Below, in pieces: positions 1-6,145 of a DNA stretch of 40,644 bases (its first letter is position 1; each line of letters opens with the position of its first letter). The notes under the pieces are model-generated. The model searched no databases. It saw only the letters and a program-made list of their open reading frames with translations, and was not told where the DNA came from. The stretch is taken from positions 1 to 40,644 of IMG/VR virus record IMGVR_UViG_3300042338_000126; one strand, given 5' to 3'. The DNA comes from a virus. The translations under genes were made by a program, and so were the position numbers.

Positions 1-127
1 GTCGCAAACACCTCCGCGTTGGCCTTGCGCAGCGCGTCGATCAGGTCTGCTGCCTCACGCAGCGTCTTGATGTCCGCGTCATCGATGCGCTTGTGCGCCG
101 GCGAGTAGTCGCATTCCGGCCTCGTGG
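1..127. repeat. Left copy of 127-bp terminal direct repeat
   Basis: Bases 1-127 are identical to 40518-40644. The copy lies inside a coding sequence that becomes continuous when the ends are joined, so the contig closes into a circle. A length of exactly 127 equals a common maximum assembler k-mer, so this is more likely an assembly overlap of a circular or circularly permuted genome than a biological terminal repeat. Confidence 0.95.
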
Positions 128-176
128 CGTCAATGTTGTCTGCCATCGTTCGCAGCACTTCCACAACGTCGCTCAT
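1..176 (-). CDS. Coiled-coil small phage protein, 5' part of gene crossing the contig join
   Basis: The start is ATG at 176-174, overlapping the previous stop as ATGA, with a strong GGAGGTG ribosome site just upstream. The reading frame runs off the left edge and continues at 40517-40334, giving about 119 residues. The protein begins MSDVVEVLRTMADNID and has a charged helical middle (ELRETKRERDEARREVC) that should form a coiled coil. It ends in a segment containing LRGWQCF, a layout seen in small unassigned proteins of many tailed phages. It is the seventh gene of the leftward early operon. Function is unknown. Confidence 0.85.
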   Translation of the reverse strand, partial: MSDVVEVLRTMADNIDATRPECDYSPAHKRIDDADIKTLREAADLIDALRKANAEVFA

Positions 177-469
177 AATCCACCTCCGATGTTGTAAGTC
201 TTGGTTACAGGTTGATTTCTGACCTCGTGCAGGCACGCCGCGTAGCCTGCGATGTCACGGCAATTGTCGTCCTTCGCGCGCTCCCAGTCACGCGCCAACT
301 TGTCGATGATCATGAACTTGGCCCAGTCCTCTGGCTTGAAGTTCGTCCCGTACAGGGCGTTGATCATGCCGACGGTACGGGCGAAGTGCGCTGCCGGCGG
401 GCCGTAGCTGGCGCCCCGCTCGGCGACGATGTCGACGCATTCCTGGAGCATCTGCTGTCGTGGGGTCAT
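173..469 (-). CDS. DUF6378-like early phage protein
   Basis: This 98-residue protein starts at ATG 469-467, preceded by GGAGGTGGGTCA; a longer reading to 625 is out of frame with its neighbour's coding and lacks a ribosome site. The core has YGPPAAHFARTVGMIN, then KPEDWAKFMIIDKLARD, then DNCRDIAGYAACLHEV. That is the pattern of the DUF6378 family found in phage early regions, an all-helical fold sometimes compared with MazG-type proteins. It overlaps the genes on both sides by four bases, so translation is coupled. No catalytic role can be assigned from sequence. Confidence 0.8.
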   Translation of the reverse strand: MTPRQQMLQECVDIVAERGASYGPPAAHFARTVGMINALYGTNFKPEDWAKFMIIDKLARDWERAKDDNCRDIAGYAACLHEVRNQPVTKTYNIGGGL

Positions 470-1083
470 TGACCCACCTCCATCCGGTGGGCCGCGTAGA
501 CCGTCATCGCTTCGATCCGGTTCCACTCCGACACCTTGCCGGGAAGCTTGCGGGTGCAGAAGCCAACCTTGCGCAGCCTGACCAGCAGCCGAGCAATCAT
601 TTCGCGCTCTGCCGTTTGCAGCCACGAGCGTGCCTCCTGTTCCTCTTCAGCGATATGTGGGTACCCGGAGTCCTCTTTTGCGTCGGAAGCCGTCACAGAG
701 CCTCTACAGCCCTGCGGGATGGCTCGGTACGCTTCCTCCTCGCTCTGGCACCATTTGCCGTACCGGACGAGGTAACTGCCGAGCCGGCTCTGCTGCTGCC
801 ACGATGCGTACCAAAACGTCGGTCGCTGGTTACCGGACAGGAAGCGAGGATTGCGCTGCTCGTGCAGCTCGCTGCACTTGGTCAAGACCCACTTCAGCTC
901 CGGCTGGTGGCTGCTGAAGGCCGGCTTCACGAGCCTGATGGCGTCGGCCACGATGTCCTGGTTCAGACCTTCGAGCCTCTCGCGCCAGAGTGCGCGCAGT
1001 TCGTCCGTCCACTGGGCGTTGGGCCAAAGCGCCACCGCCAGCTTCAGGTTGCTCGTAATGGAATTGTCACTCGTCGTTCGCAT
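466..1083 (-). CDS. Putative replication accessory protein (helicase-loader-like N-terminus)
   Basis: The protein has 205 residues and starts at ATG 1083 behind GGAGACAGCG. Residues 10-70 (LKLAVALWPNAQWTDELRAL..., then a segment with SSHQPELKWVL) resemble the small helical domain of phage helicase loaders such as the G39P type, where a LWP-x-W helix precedes a paired helix. The C-terminal half is not recognised. It lies directly after the DUF1376 replication gene with a 17-base overlap, a usual place for a protein that recruits the host replicative helicase. No helicase gene is seen in the genome, which fits that role. The functional call is inference; the gene itself is secure. Confidence 0.65.
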   Translation of the reverse strand: MRTTSDNSITSNLKLAVALWPNAQWTDELRALWRERLEGLNQDIVADAIRLVKPAFSSHQPELKWVLTKCSELHEQRNPRFLSGNQRPTFWYASWQQQSRLGSYLVRYGKWCQSEEEAYRAIPQGCRGSVTASDAKEDSGYPHIAEEEQEARSWLQTAEREMIARLLVRLRKVGFCTRKLPGKVSEWNRIEAMTVYAAHRMEVGQ

Positions 1084-2005
1084 CGCTGTCTCCTGGTGAA
1101 GTTTCCTCGTCGGTGTAGTCGCCGTTCAGCCATCTCTCTCGGCCATCTGCCGTCCGGTAGATCGGTATTTGTCGCGGAGTCCAGCCGTTGGCCATGTACC
1201 ACAGGTAATGGTCATCCGGGTGCGCGTCGGCTGGAATGTGTCCTGTCGGCGGGCCTCGGCGAGCAGGCGCGTTGCCGGCCGCGCGCGAGCCGCCGCCCTC
1301 CTGCGTCCGGTTGAACCAGTTCGTCAGGAACTTGCGCCACAGTCTCTTCGCCTGCTTGGCGGGATTTGCCAGCAGGTGCTGGTGGGCCTTTGCCAGATCC
1401 TGGTCGATGTTGACCAGCGGGTACGCCACCGACCAGTCGGCGCGATCCCTGTCCGTGATCCCTGACCACCCGTTCTCGATTGACCACCCAATCGTGTCGC
1501 GTGGCTTCGCGCGCGCTTTGCGCGGCGCGGAGCTAACAGCAATTGGTGTCTCGTCTCTGGATTCTGGTGTACTGGCATCTGGCATCTGGCATCTAGCATC
1601 TAGTATGGGATCCGTTTGCGATCCGTTTGCGATCCGAATCGGATCCGTTTGCGATGCCCACCGGATGGCGTTTGCCTTCTGCGCTGCGGCGCTTCTGGCG
1701 GTTGCCTTGTCGATCATGACCTGGCGTTCCTGCTCAAGCCTGCGGTTCATGTACACCTTGCCGGCCACGCCCTCGGCCTCGGTCAGCACCCACCGCTCCA
1801 GCACTTCCTCAAGCGCCGGCTTGCCGATGTCGCCGACAATGCGCATCAGCCTAGTCATGTCCGAAGGGCAGTATCCCCTGTCCCATGCGTGCAGCAGCAT
1901 GCGCACATGAGCGCCAAACTGCGCGGTACTCATGTCCTGGCACGACTGGACGATGTCCGAAACCCAGATGCGCACGTACGGGTGCGGCTTCCTGTCACTG
2001 CTCAT
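1067..2005 (-). CDS. DUF1376 replication-initiator-like protein
   Basis: The protein has 312 residues. ATG 2005 is chosen because GGAGG lies six to seven bases upstream; three earlier ATGs lack such a site. Residues 8-60 (YVRIWVSDIVQSCQDMSTAQFGAH... then RLMRIVG) match the DUF1376 winged-helix domain found at the N-terminus of phage and prophage replication proteins. A basic helix (MIDKATARSAAAQKAN) and a low-complexity linker follow, then a C-terminal domain with WRKFLTNWF. That order is typical of origin-binding or primosome-type phage proteins. The linker is encoded by short tandem repeats at 1574-1652. It is followed by the helicase-loader-like gene, consistent with a replication pair that borrows host DnaB and polymerase. 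Confidence 0.82.
   Translation of the reverse strand: MSSDRKPHPYVRIWVSDIVQSCQDMSTAQFGAHVRMLLHAWDRGYCPSDMTRLMRIVGDIGKPALEEVLERWVLTEAEGVAGKVYMNRRLEQERQVMIDKATARSAAAQKANAIRWASQTDPIRIANGSQTDPILDARCQMPDASTPESRDETPIAVSSAPRKARAKPRDTIGWSIENGWSGITDRDRADWSVAYPLVNIDQDLAKAHQHLLANPAKQAKRLWRKFLTNWFNRTQEGGGSRAAGNAPARRGPPTGHIPADAHPDDHYLWYMANGWTPRQIPIYRTADGRERWLNGDYTDEETSPGDSDANDE
1574..1652. repeat. Microrepeats inside the DUF1376 gene linker
   Basis: GGCATCT occurs three times in tandem at 1574-1594, followed by the variant AGCATCT at 1595-1601. GATCCGTTTGC occurs at 1609-1619 and 1620-1630 in tandem and again at 1642-1652. The units are 7 and 11 bases, neither a multiple of three. They encode the stretch around QTDPI..QTDPILDARCQMPDAS between the two domains. 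Confidence 0.9.
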
Positions 2006-2164
2006 TGTGGCCTCCATGCCAATGTGGTAGGATGGCATTGTCGCGTCATTGGACTCCGCGACCATGTCGCCAGCCGGTTGCACGGCGTGGCACGACCGAA
2101 GGTAGTAGGGGTGGCTGAAGCCGTCAACCGCGTCTCGACCGGCCCAGCCACCCCCACCTTGGGA
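2006..2164 (-). promoter_or_regulatory. Non-coding gap with inverted repeat upstream of the DUF1376 gene
   Basis: This is the longest non-coding gap within the early operon. GGGGTGGCTG at 2108-2117 pairs perfectly with CAGCCACCCC at 2145-2154 across a 27-base loop. Inside the loop, in the leftward sense, is TTGACG, followed 17 bases later by TACCTT, a weak sigma70-like arrangement. It may be a leader hairpin, an attenuator or an operator at a secondary promoter. No T-tract follows, so a simple terminator is less likely. Confidence 0.4.
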
Positions 2165-2704
2165 CTAGTGACCCCAGTACACGTTGTCGTTGCGACGATA
2201 CCTCCGCAGGTCGTCGCGCAGATCCTCGCGCACTAGGTGCCTGTCCTCGAACTCGATGAAGTTGTTGGGCAGCATCGCGAACTGGTTGCCGTCGACCTCG
2301 ATCAGGTTCAGGGGCTTGTGTTCCTGCGGATACCGGCTGAACCCGTCGGCCCAGTCGATGATGATTCCCGTGTGCCGGCCACCGTCATCAAATGGCCTGC
2401 GGATGCCGACCTGCAAACCTTCGAGGTACTCCGCATGGAACGCCTCGATGCGCTCGCCCATCGCCGACCACGGCATAAGTTCAAGGTGGTGCCGCTCAAA
2501 CTTGTCGCCGGCAGACACATGGTGGATCGGGATCCCGGCCCACTCGGCGCCGCTGGCAAGCAGCACGTGGCACATGAGCGCCTGTCCGGGTCGGCAGTGA
2601 ACACCCCACCACACCCCAGGCGTCGACCCCGGTGGCATTCCGGGGCCGAGCGCCTTGTTGTCGACGTTCACGTACAGGTGAAATGGCAGGTTTGCGTGGC
2701 GCAT
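2165..2704 (-). CDS. Hypothetical early phage protein
   Basis: The protein has 179 residues. The start ATG at 2704 overlaps the stop of the SSB gene as TAATG, so it is translationally coupled. There are no membrane segments. The N-terminal half has WWGVHCRPGQALMCHVLLASGA, and the C-terminal half is acidic and basic by turns and ends in an arginine-rich tail (DLRDDLRRYRRNDNVYWGH). I do not recognise a family. Its place between the SSB and the DUF1376 gene suggests a part in DNA metabolism, but nothing in the sequence demonstrates it. Confidence 0.75.
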   Translation of the reverse strand: MRHANLPFHLYVNVDNKALGPGMPPGSTPGVWWGVHCRPGQALMCHVLLASGAEWAGIPIHHVSAGDKFERHHLELMPWSAMGERIEAFHAEYLEGLQVGIRRPFDDGGRHTGIIIDWADGFSRYPQEHKPLNLIEVDGNQFAMLPNNFIEFEDRHLVREDLRDDLRRYRRNDNVYWGH

Positions 2705-3087
2705 TAGAACGGGATGTCCTCGTCAGTGGCCTTTCCGGGCGCTGCCTTGGCCGTGCGCGGGTTCTCGGGGTACGCCTCTGGCTGCGGTCGCCTGCCCTGC
2801 TGCGCGCCCTGTGCGGGCTTCCTAGCGGGCGCAGCGGCCTGCTGTGCCGGAGCCTGACGCTCGCCATCCTGACGCGGCTCGAAGCAGCTCACAATGATCG
2901 AGTCGCCGCCCTTGCCCGACAGGTCAGGCACGCCGGCAGGGTTGAACCACTTGGACAGCAGGATGAACTGACCGCCGTCCTGGCCCTGGAACACGCTGCC
3001 GACGTTCTGCCAGCGCGCCTTGGTCTCACCGCCTTGGGTGGTGTATTCGCCGGTCTTGACCGCAAGGTCATACAACTTCGTTGCCAT
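2704..3087 (-). CDS. Phage single-stranded DNA-binding protein
   Basis: The protein has 127 residues and starts at ATG 3087 behind AAGGAG at seven bases' spacing; the reading frame is open further upstream but without a ribosome site. Residues 1-75 form a compact domain with features of an OB fold (YDLAVKTGEYT..., WQNVGSVFQ, FILLSKWFNPAGV). A disordered region rich in A, Q, P and R follows, and the protein ends in the acidic tip DEDIPF. That tip is the hallmark of SSB proteins and docks replication and repair partners. It overlaps rusA by 20 bases. With YqaJ and RecT across the control region it would supply coated DNA for recombination and replication. Confidence 0.85.
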   Translation of the reverse strand: MATKLYDLAVKTGEYTTQGGETKARWQNVGSVFQGQDGGQFILLSKWFNPAGVPDLSGKGGDSIIVSCFEPRQDGERQAPAQQAAAPARKPAQGAQQGRRPQPEAYPENPRTAKAAPGKATDEDIPF

Positions 3088-3460
3088 CTGAATCTCCTTG
3101 TGAAATGGGTGTGATGCGGACTTCAACGAACCCGCCAACGCTGTCCGCTGACACGCTGGCGGTAAGCCTGGTGAACTGCTTGTCATCGATCATCAGCGCA
3201 TCGGCAAGGCCATCGATGCCTGCCTTCATGCGCGCAATGAGGTTGTCCCTGTCGTAACTGCGCCGGTCTGGCGGCACGAACCGCAATTCGAGCAGGTACT
3301 CCACCTTTTCCCGGAGTGTGGCGCTCGTCTGCGCGCGCACGGTTGCCCAGCAGTTGTCCCGGTACTTCGCCTTTGCCCGGTACACCATCGCCCAGTGCAG
3401 CCTGGAATTGGGCGACAGCTGCGTCGGCGGCCACGGTAATTGGAGTTCGAGCGCGTCCAT
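3068..3460 (-). CDS. rusA: RusA-family Holliday junction resolvase
   Basis: The protein has 130 residues. The fold signature is an N-terminal PWPPTQLSPNSRLHW strand-loop, then a YDRDNLIARMKAGIDGLADAL segment (D70, D72, N73, D83) and IDDKQF (D92, D93). This acidic constellation coordinates magnesium in RusA enzymes, which cut four-way DNA junctions as dimers. The start is taken as ATG 3460 because the frame's upstream GTG lies inside the predicted -10 box; a GGG lies two bases before it, so the leader is very short. It is the first gene of the leftward early operon. Confidence 0.85.
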   Translation of the reverse strand: MDALELQLPWPPTQLSPNSRLHWAMVYRAKAKYRDNCWATVRAQTSATLREKVEYLLELRFVPPDRRSYDRDNLIARMKAGIDGLADALMIDDKQFTRLTASVSADSVGGFVEVRITPISQGDSDGNEVV

Positions 3461-3607
3461 GCCCTTGTATCGGCGGGATAATAGCACGCGCTTGACAGAT
3501 GGAATATGCAGCGGATGAAGATTTATTCAACCGGTTGACACCGGATGACCGACGATATACCGTTACACCGCCATGCAATTCCGCATGGCCAAACACAAGG
3601 GATTCAC
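3461..3607. promoter_or_regulatory. Divergent early control region
   Basis: This 147-base gap between the divergent rusA and YqaJ-type genes is AT-rich compared with its surroundings. Leftward, TGCTATTAT (3486-3478) is an extended -10 box with only a weak -35. Rightward, TTGACA at 3535-3540 is followed 15 bases later by TATACC (3556-3561); a second TTGACA at 3492-3497 has no good -10 partner. CCGGT-TGAC-ACCGG at 3531-3544 is a perfect inverted repeat over the rightward -35. A clear AAGGG ribosome site precedes the ATG at 3608. This region probably sets the balance between the two early operons. Confidence 0.65.
3531..3544. promoter_or_regulatory. Candidate operator overlapping -35 of the recombination operon
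   Basis: CCGGT and ACCGG form a perfect five-base inverted repeat separated by TGAC. Its centre coincides with the TTGACA hexamer of the rightward promoter, so a bound dimer would block polymerase there. The HTH protein encoded at 5526-5726 is the nearest candidate ligand, which would be autoregulation; this is inference. Confidence 0.4.
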
Positions 3608-4561
3608 ATGCCAGCAATGATCAATCGGAAGACCGACCCAGAGGCGTGGCTCAATGCGCGCCACCAGGACATCACATCGACGGAGGTCGCCGCGCTGTTC
3701 GGCCTCTCGCCGTACATGACCGAGTTCGAGCTGTTCCACCGCAAGCGCGCCGAGGCGCCTGTCCAGTTCGAGGACAACGACCGCATGCGCTGGGGCCGCC
3801 GGCTTGAGGACAGCATCGCCGCAGGCGCAGCCGAGGACAACGGGTGGACGATCCGCGCGCGCAACATCTACCAGCGCGATGCCGAAGCACGCATCGGATC
3901 GTCGTTCGACTACACCATCGTCAGCCATCCCGACGGCCCGGGCCTGCTCGAAGTCAAGAACGTCGACGGCCTCGTGTTCAAGCAGAACTGGACGGTCAAT
4001 GACGATGGCACCATCGAGGCGCCCGAACACATCGAGTTGCAGGTGCAGCACCAACTCGAAGTGGCCGACTACGAGTGGGCGGTCATTGTCGCCCTCGTCG
4101 GAGGCAACGACATCAAGGTCATGCACCGCAAGCGCGAGCGTGAGATTGGCCAGGTCATCCGCGCGCGCGTGCGCCAGTTCTGGGATCGCGTCGAGCGCAA
4201 CGACCCGCCGACGCCCGACTACATGGCCGACGCCGAGTTCATCGCCAAGACGCTGCGCCGCAACGCCGACGCCGACAAGGTCATTGAGGCCAACGAGACG
4301 CTGGACGAGATGATCGCCAGGTACATGCACGTGTCGAAGGAGGCCGCAGACCTCGACCGGCTCAAGGACAGCATCAAGGCCGAGATCCTCATGGTCATCG
4401 GCGATGCCGGCAAGATCCTGTCGACCCACGGCACGGTGAACTGCACGACCACGAAGGACAGCGCCGGCACGCTGGTCACGCCCGACATGGTCGGCACCCA
4501 CATCGGCGCGCGCAAGGGCTACCGGATGTTTCGGGTCAGCGCCAAGAAGGGAGGTGGGTGA
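3608..4561 (+). CDS. YqaJ-family viral exonuclease
   Basis: The protein has 317 residues. ATG 3608 follows AAGGGATTCAC, better than upstream in-frame starts. The YqaJ/lambda-exonuclease fold is visible: RQ-type N-terminal helix (WLNARHQDITSTEVAALFGLSPY), RWGRRLEDSI (E67), SSFDYT (D101) and LLEVKNVD (E115, K117). Next comes the long helix ELQVQHQLEVADYEWAVIVALVGG. D101, E115 and K117 form the PD-(D/E)XK metal site, which degrades the 5' strand of double-stranded ends. RecT lies two genes downstream, giving a complete single-strand-annealing recombination pair. The small gene at 4561 overlaps its stop by one base. Confidence 0.92.
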   Translation: MPAMINRKTDPEAWLNARHQDITSTEVAALFGLSPYMTEFELFHRKRAEAPVQFEDNDRMRWGRRLEDSIAAGAAEDNGWTIRARNIYQRDAEARIGSSFDYTIVSHPDGPGLLEVKNVDGLVFKQNWTVNDDGTIEAPEHIELQVQHQLEVADYEWAVIVALVGGNDIKVMHRKREREIGQVIRARVRQFWDRVERNDPPTPDYMADAEFIAKTLRRNADADKVIEANETLDEMIARYMHVSKEAADLDRLKDSIKAEILMVIGDAGKILSTHGTVNCTTTKDSAGTLVTPDMVGTHIGARKGYRMFRVSAKKGGG

Positions 4562-4764
4562 TGGCGCCTGACAACGACATCACGCTCAACCTCACGCCGA
4601 TGCAGTGCCGGCTCATCTTGGAGGCGCTCATCGCAGTCGGCAGCAAGAACCCGAAGAACCGTTCCCAGTCAGACACAGTCAGGGCCATCGCAGGCCAGAT
4701 CAACACCCAACTGCCGCCGTCGGCAGACAATTCACAGGAGGACAGCAATGACAGCACGTGGTGA
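4561..4764 (+). CDS. Small protein between exonuclease and RecT
   Basis: The protein has 67 residues. ATG 4561 overlaps the exonuclease stop (TGATG) and has a strong GGAGGT site six bases upstream inside the exonuclease gene. It begins MAPDNDITLNLTPMQCRLIL, has one predicted helix-rich core (CRLILEALIAVGSKN, then SDTVRAIAGQINTQL) and a polar tail. No family is recognised. Its 3' end overlaps recT by 17 bases, so the three genes are tightly coupled. Such small helical proteins often lie in phage recombination operons, but no function is shown here. Confidence 0.75.
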   Translation: MAPDNDITLNLTPMQCRLILEALIAVGSKNPKNRSQSDTVRAIAGQINTQLPPSADNSQEDSNDSTW

Positions 4765-5554
4765 AATCCAGTTGTTCCGCGACACGCTCGACAACGCCAA
4801 GGATCAGTTCCTGAAGGCGCTGCCGCCGCAGATCCCCGTCGACAAGTTCACGCGCACCGTCATGACGGCGGTGCAGATGCAGCCGTCGCTGCTCGGCGGT
4901 GACAGGCGCAGCCTGATCGCGTCGTGCATGAAGGCCGCCCAGGACGGGCTGCTGGTCGACGGCCGCGAGGCCGCGCTGGTCATGTTCGGCGACAACGTCC
5001 AGTACATGCCGATGGTCTCGGGCATCGTCAAGAAGCTGCACCAGTCGGGCGAGATCCGCGACATCGCCGTCCATGTGGCCTACGAGGGCGACGAGTTCAT
5101 GTACGAACTGGGCGACTGCGAGCGCATCGTCCACCGCCCGACGTTCGGCGACAAGGGCGCTCCGACGTTCGTGTACGCCATCGTCCACACGACCAACGGA
5201 GGCACGTACCGGGAGGTCATGTCCTACGCGCAGATCGAGGAGATTCGCATGGGCAGCCGCTCCGGCAACCGTGGCCCGTGGAAGACGCACTGGGCCGAGA
5301 TGGCCAAGAAAACCGTACTTCGCAGGATCGCGAAGCGGCTGCCTTCGAGCGCGGACATGGACAGCGTCATGCGTCATGATGACGAGGCGCAGCGCGATCT
5401 GGCGGATGCCGTTTCGGGGCAGCAGGAGGCTGCCCAAGGCGAGCCAAAGCCGAGGCTGTCTCGGCTACGGGCAAGCATCGCCAAGGCGACACAGGTCACG
5501 GACGAGCCAGCAAAGGAGGTCACGGATGCAGCCGCAGTTCCTGACGCCGTGTGA
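4748..5554 (+). CDS. recT: RecT-family single-strand annealing protein
   Basis: The protein has 268 residues, the usual RecT size. The ATG lies after CAGGAGGACAGCA. Typical RecT blocks are present: LIASCMKAAQDGLLVDGREAAL, MPMVSGIVKKL, VYAIVHTTNGG and MAKKTVLRRIAKRLP near residues 190-205. The C-terminal 60 residues are variable and polar. RecT proteins bind single-stranded DNA left by the partner exonuclease and anneal it to a homologous strand. It pairs with the YqaJ exonuclease and overlaps the downstream HTH gene by 29 bases. Confidence 0.93.
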   Translation: MTARGEIQLFRDTLDNAKDQFLKALPPQIPVDKFTRTVMTAVQMQPSLLGGDRRSLIASCMKAAQDGLLVDGREAALVMFGDNVQYMPMVSGIVKKLHQSGEIRDIAVHVAYEGDEFMYELGDCERIVHRPTFGDKGAPTFVYAIVHTTNGGTYREVMSYAQIEEIRMGSRSGNRGPWKTHWAEMAKKTVLRRIAKRLPSSADMDSVMRHDDEAQRDLADAVSGQQEAAQGEPKPRLSRLRASIAKATQVTDEPAKEVTDAAAVPDAV

Positions 5555-5726
5555 ACTGGCTGACCGATGGCGCGTCACGACGAGCGCGCTGGGCAAGTGG
5601 CGCAGCCAAGGGATTGGCCCGCGCTTCATCAAGTTTGGGGAACGGAACCGGGCAGTCCGGTACCCGATGGACGAGATCGTGAAGTTCGAGCGCGAGTCCA
5701 CGTTCGCGCCAATCCGCAAGCCATAG
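5526..5726 (+). CDS. Small HTH (MerR/excisionase-like) DNA-binding protein
   Basis: The protein has 66 residues. ATG 5526 has a near-perfect AAGGAGGT site at 5514-5521 inside recT. The sequence LTPCELADRWRVTTSALGKWRSQGIGPRFIKFG and then VRYPMDEIVKFE is the winged-HTH pattern of the AlpA/excisionase group: helix-turn-helix, GxGP turn and a wing with R-Y-P. The family includes prophage excisionases and regulators. No integrase is visible, so a regulator is the more likely reading. It is the last gene before the terminator and is a candidate for controlling 3461-3607. Confidence 0.85.
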   Translation: MQPQFLTPCELADRWRVTTSALGKWRSQGIGPRFIKFGERNRAVRYPMDEIVKFERESTFAPIRKP

Positions 5727-5748
5727 ACAGGCTTCCCTCCGAAACGAC

Positions 5749-5782
5749 AGACCCCAGCCGGCATGGATGCCTGCTGGGGTCT
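5749..5782. terminator. Bidirectional terminator between converging operons
   Basis: AGACCCCAGC (5749-5758) pairs perfectly with GCTGGGGTCT (5773-5782). Inside, GGCA and TGCC pair around the loop TGGA after a single mismatch. It stands between the end of the rightward recombination operon and the end of the leftward late block, so it can stop both. The flanking U-tracts are short (TTGT on the plus side). Confidence 0.88.
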
Positions 5783-5813
5783 TGTCGCTTCACAAGGGGT
5801 CAGCGAATGGATG

Positions 5814-6023
5814 CTACCGTTCGTCGCACCAGGCCATGCGCCTGGCGTTGTGCGCCTTTATCTCGGCGATGGTCTCTGGCGTGTCCTCGACCGACCAGCT
5901 AATCGGCCTGAACGCCGCGCACACCGCGCCTGAATCCGTCGTCTTGCAGCAGCCCGCCAGCAGCGTCACGAGCGCGAGCGGCAGCGTCAGACTCCATCGC
6001 GCGCACAAGCCGTCCTGCGGCAT
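5814..6023 (-). CDS. o-spanin (Rz1-like outer-membrane lipoprotein)
   Basis: The protein has 69 residues, starting at ATG 6023. The N-terminus is LCARWSLTLPLALVTLLAGC, a lipoprotein signal ending in the lipobox LAGC, so the mature protein starts at Cys. The mature part (FRPISWSVEDTPETIAEIKAHNARRMAWC) matches the short Rz1-like lipoproteins widespread in phages of Gram-negative hosts. It overlaps the i-spanin gene in another frame over 5899-6023, the classic Rz/Rz1 arrangement. It would fuse the outer to the inner membrane at the last step of lysis. It is the last gene of the late block. Confidence 0.85.
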   Translation of the reverse strand: MPQDGLCARWSLTLPLALVTLLAGCCKTTDSGAVCAAFRPISWSVEDTPETIAEIKAHNARRMAWCDER

Positions 6024-6141
6024 CCTGGGCGGTGCGGTGGCGCTCCTCAAGCTTGCCCTCGCTGCGCGCCCTGCCGATGATCGTGAACAGCACGACCAGG
6101 CCAAACGCGAATGCCGCTCCGATGATCGCGAGCTGAAGCAC
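5899..6141 (-). CDS. i-spanin (Rz-like inner-membrane protein)
   Basis: The protein has 80 residues from a GTG start at 6141-6139; no ATG is available in frame near the membrane segment. Residues 2-22 (LQLAIIGAAFAFGLVVLFTII) form one transmembrane helix. A charged periplasmic helix follows (RARSEGKLEERHRTAQDAAGRL..). This N-in/C-out layout with a helical tail is that of Rz-type i-spanins, though it is shorter than lambda Rz. Its 3' half is read in a second frame as the lipoprotein gene. The gene starts five bases after the holin stop. Confidence 0.75.
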   Translation of the reverse strand: MLQLAIIGAAFAFGLVVLFTIIGRARSEGKLEERHRTAQDAAGRLVRAMESDAAARARDAAGGLLQDDGFRRGVRGVQAD

Positions 6142-6145
6142 CGGA

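Noticed and set aside
1-127. Biological direct terminal repeat as in T7
   Set aside because: The length is exactly 127, it lies in the middle of a gene, and the circular join restores that gene; an assembly overlap is simpler.
460-1314. Long open frame on the plus strand opposite the early operon
   Set aside because: It lies antisense to two well-supported genes, has proline/arginine/leucine-rich composition and no recognisable family; such frames are common opposite GC-rich genes.
3563-4501. Long minus-strand frame opposite the YqaJ exonuclease
   Set aside because: It mirrors a gene with clear catalytic motifs, and its protein is a low-complexity V/D/L/R string without domains.
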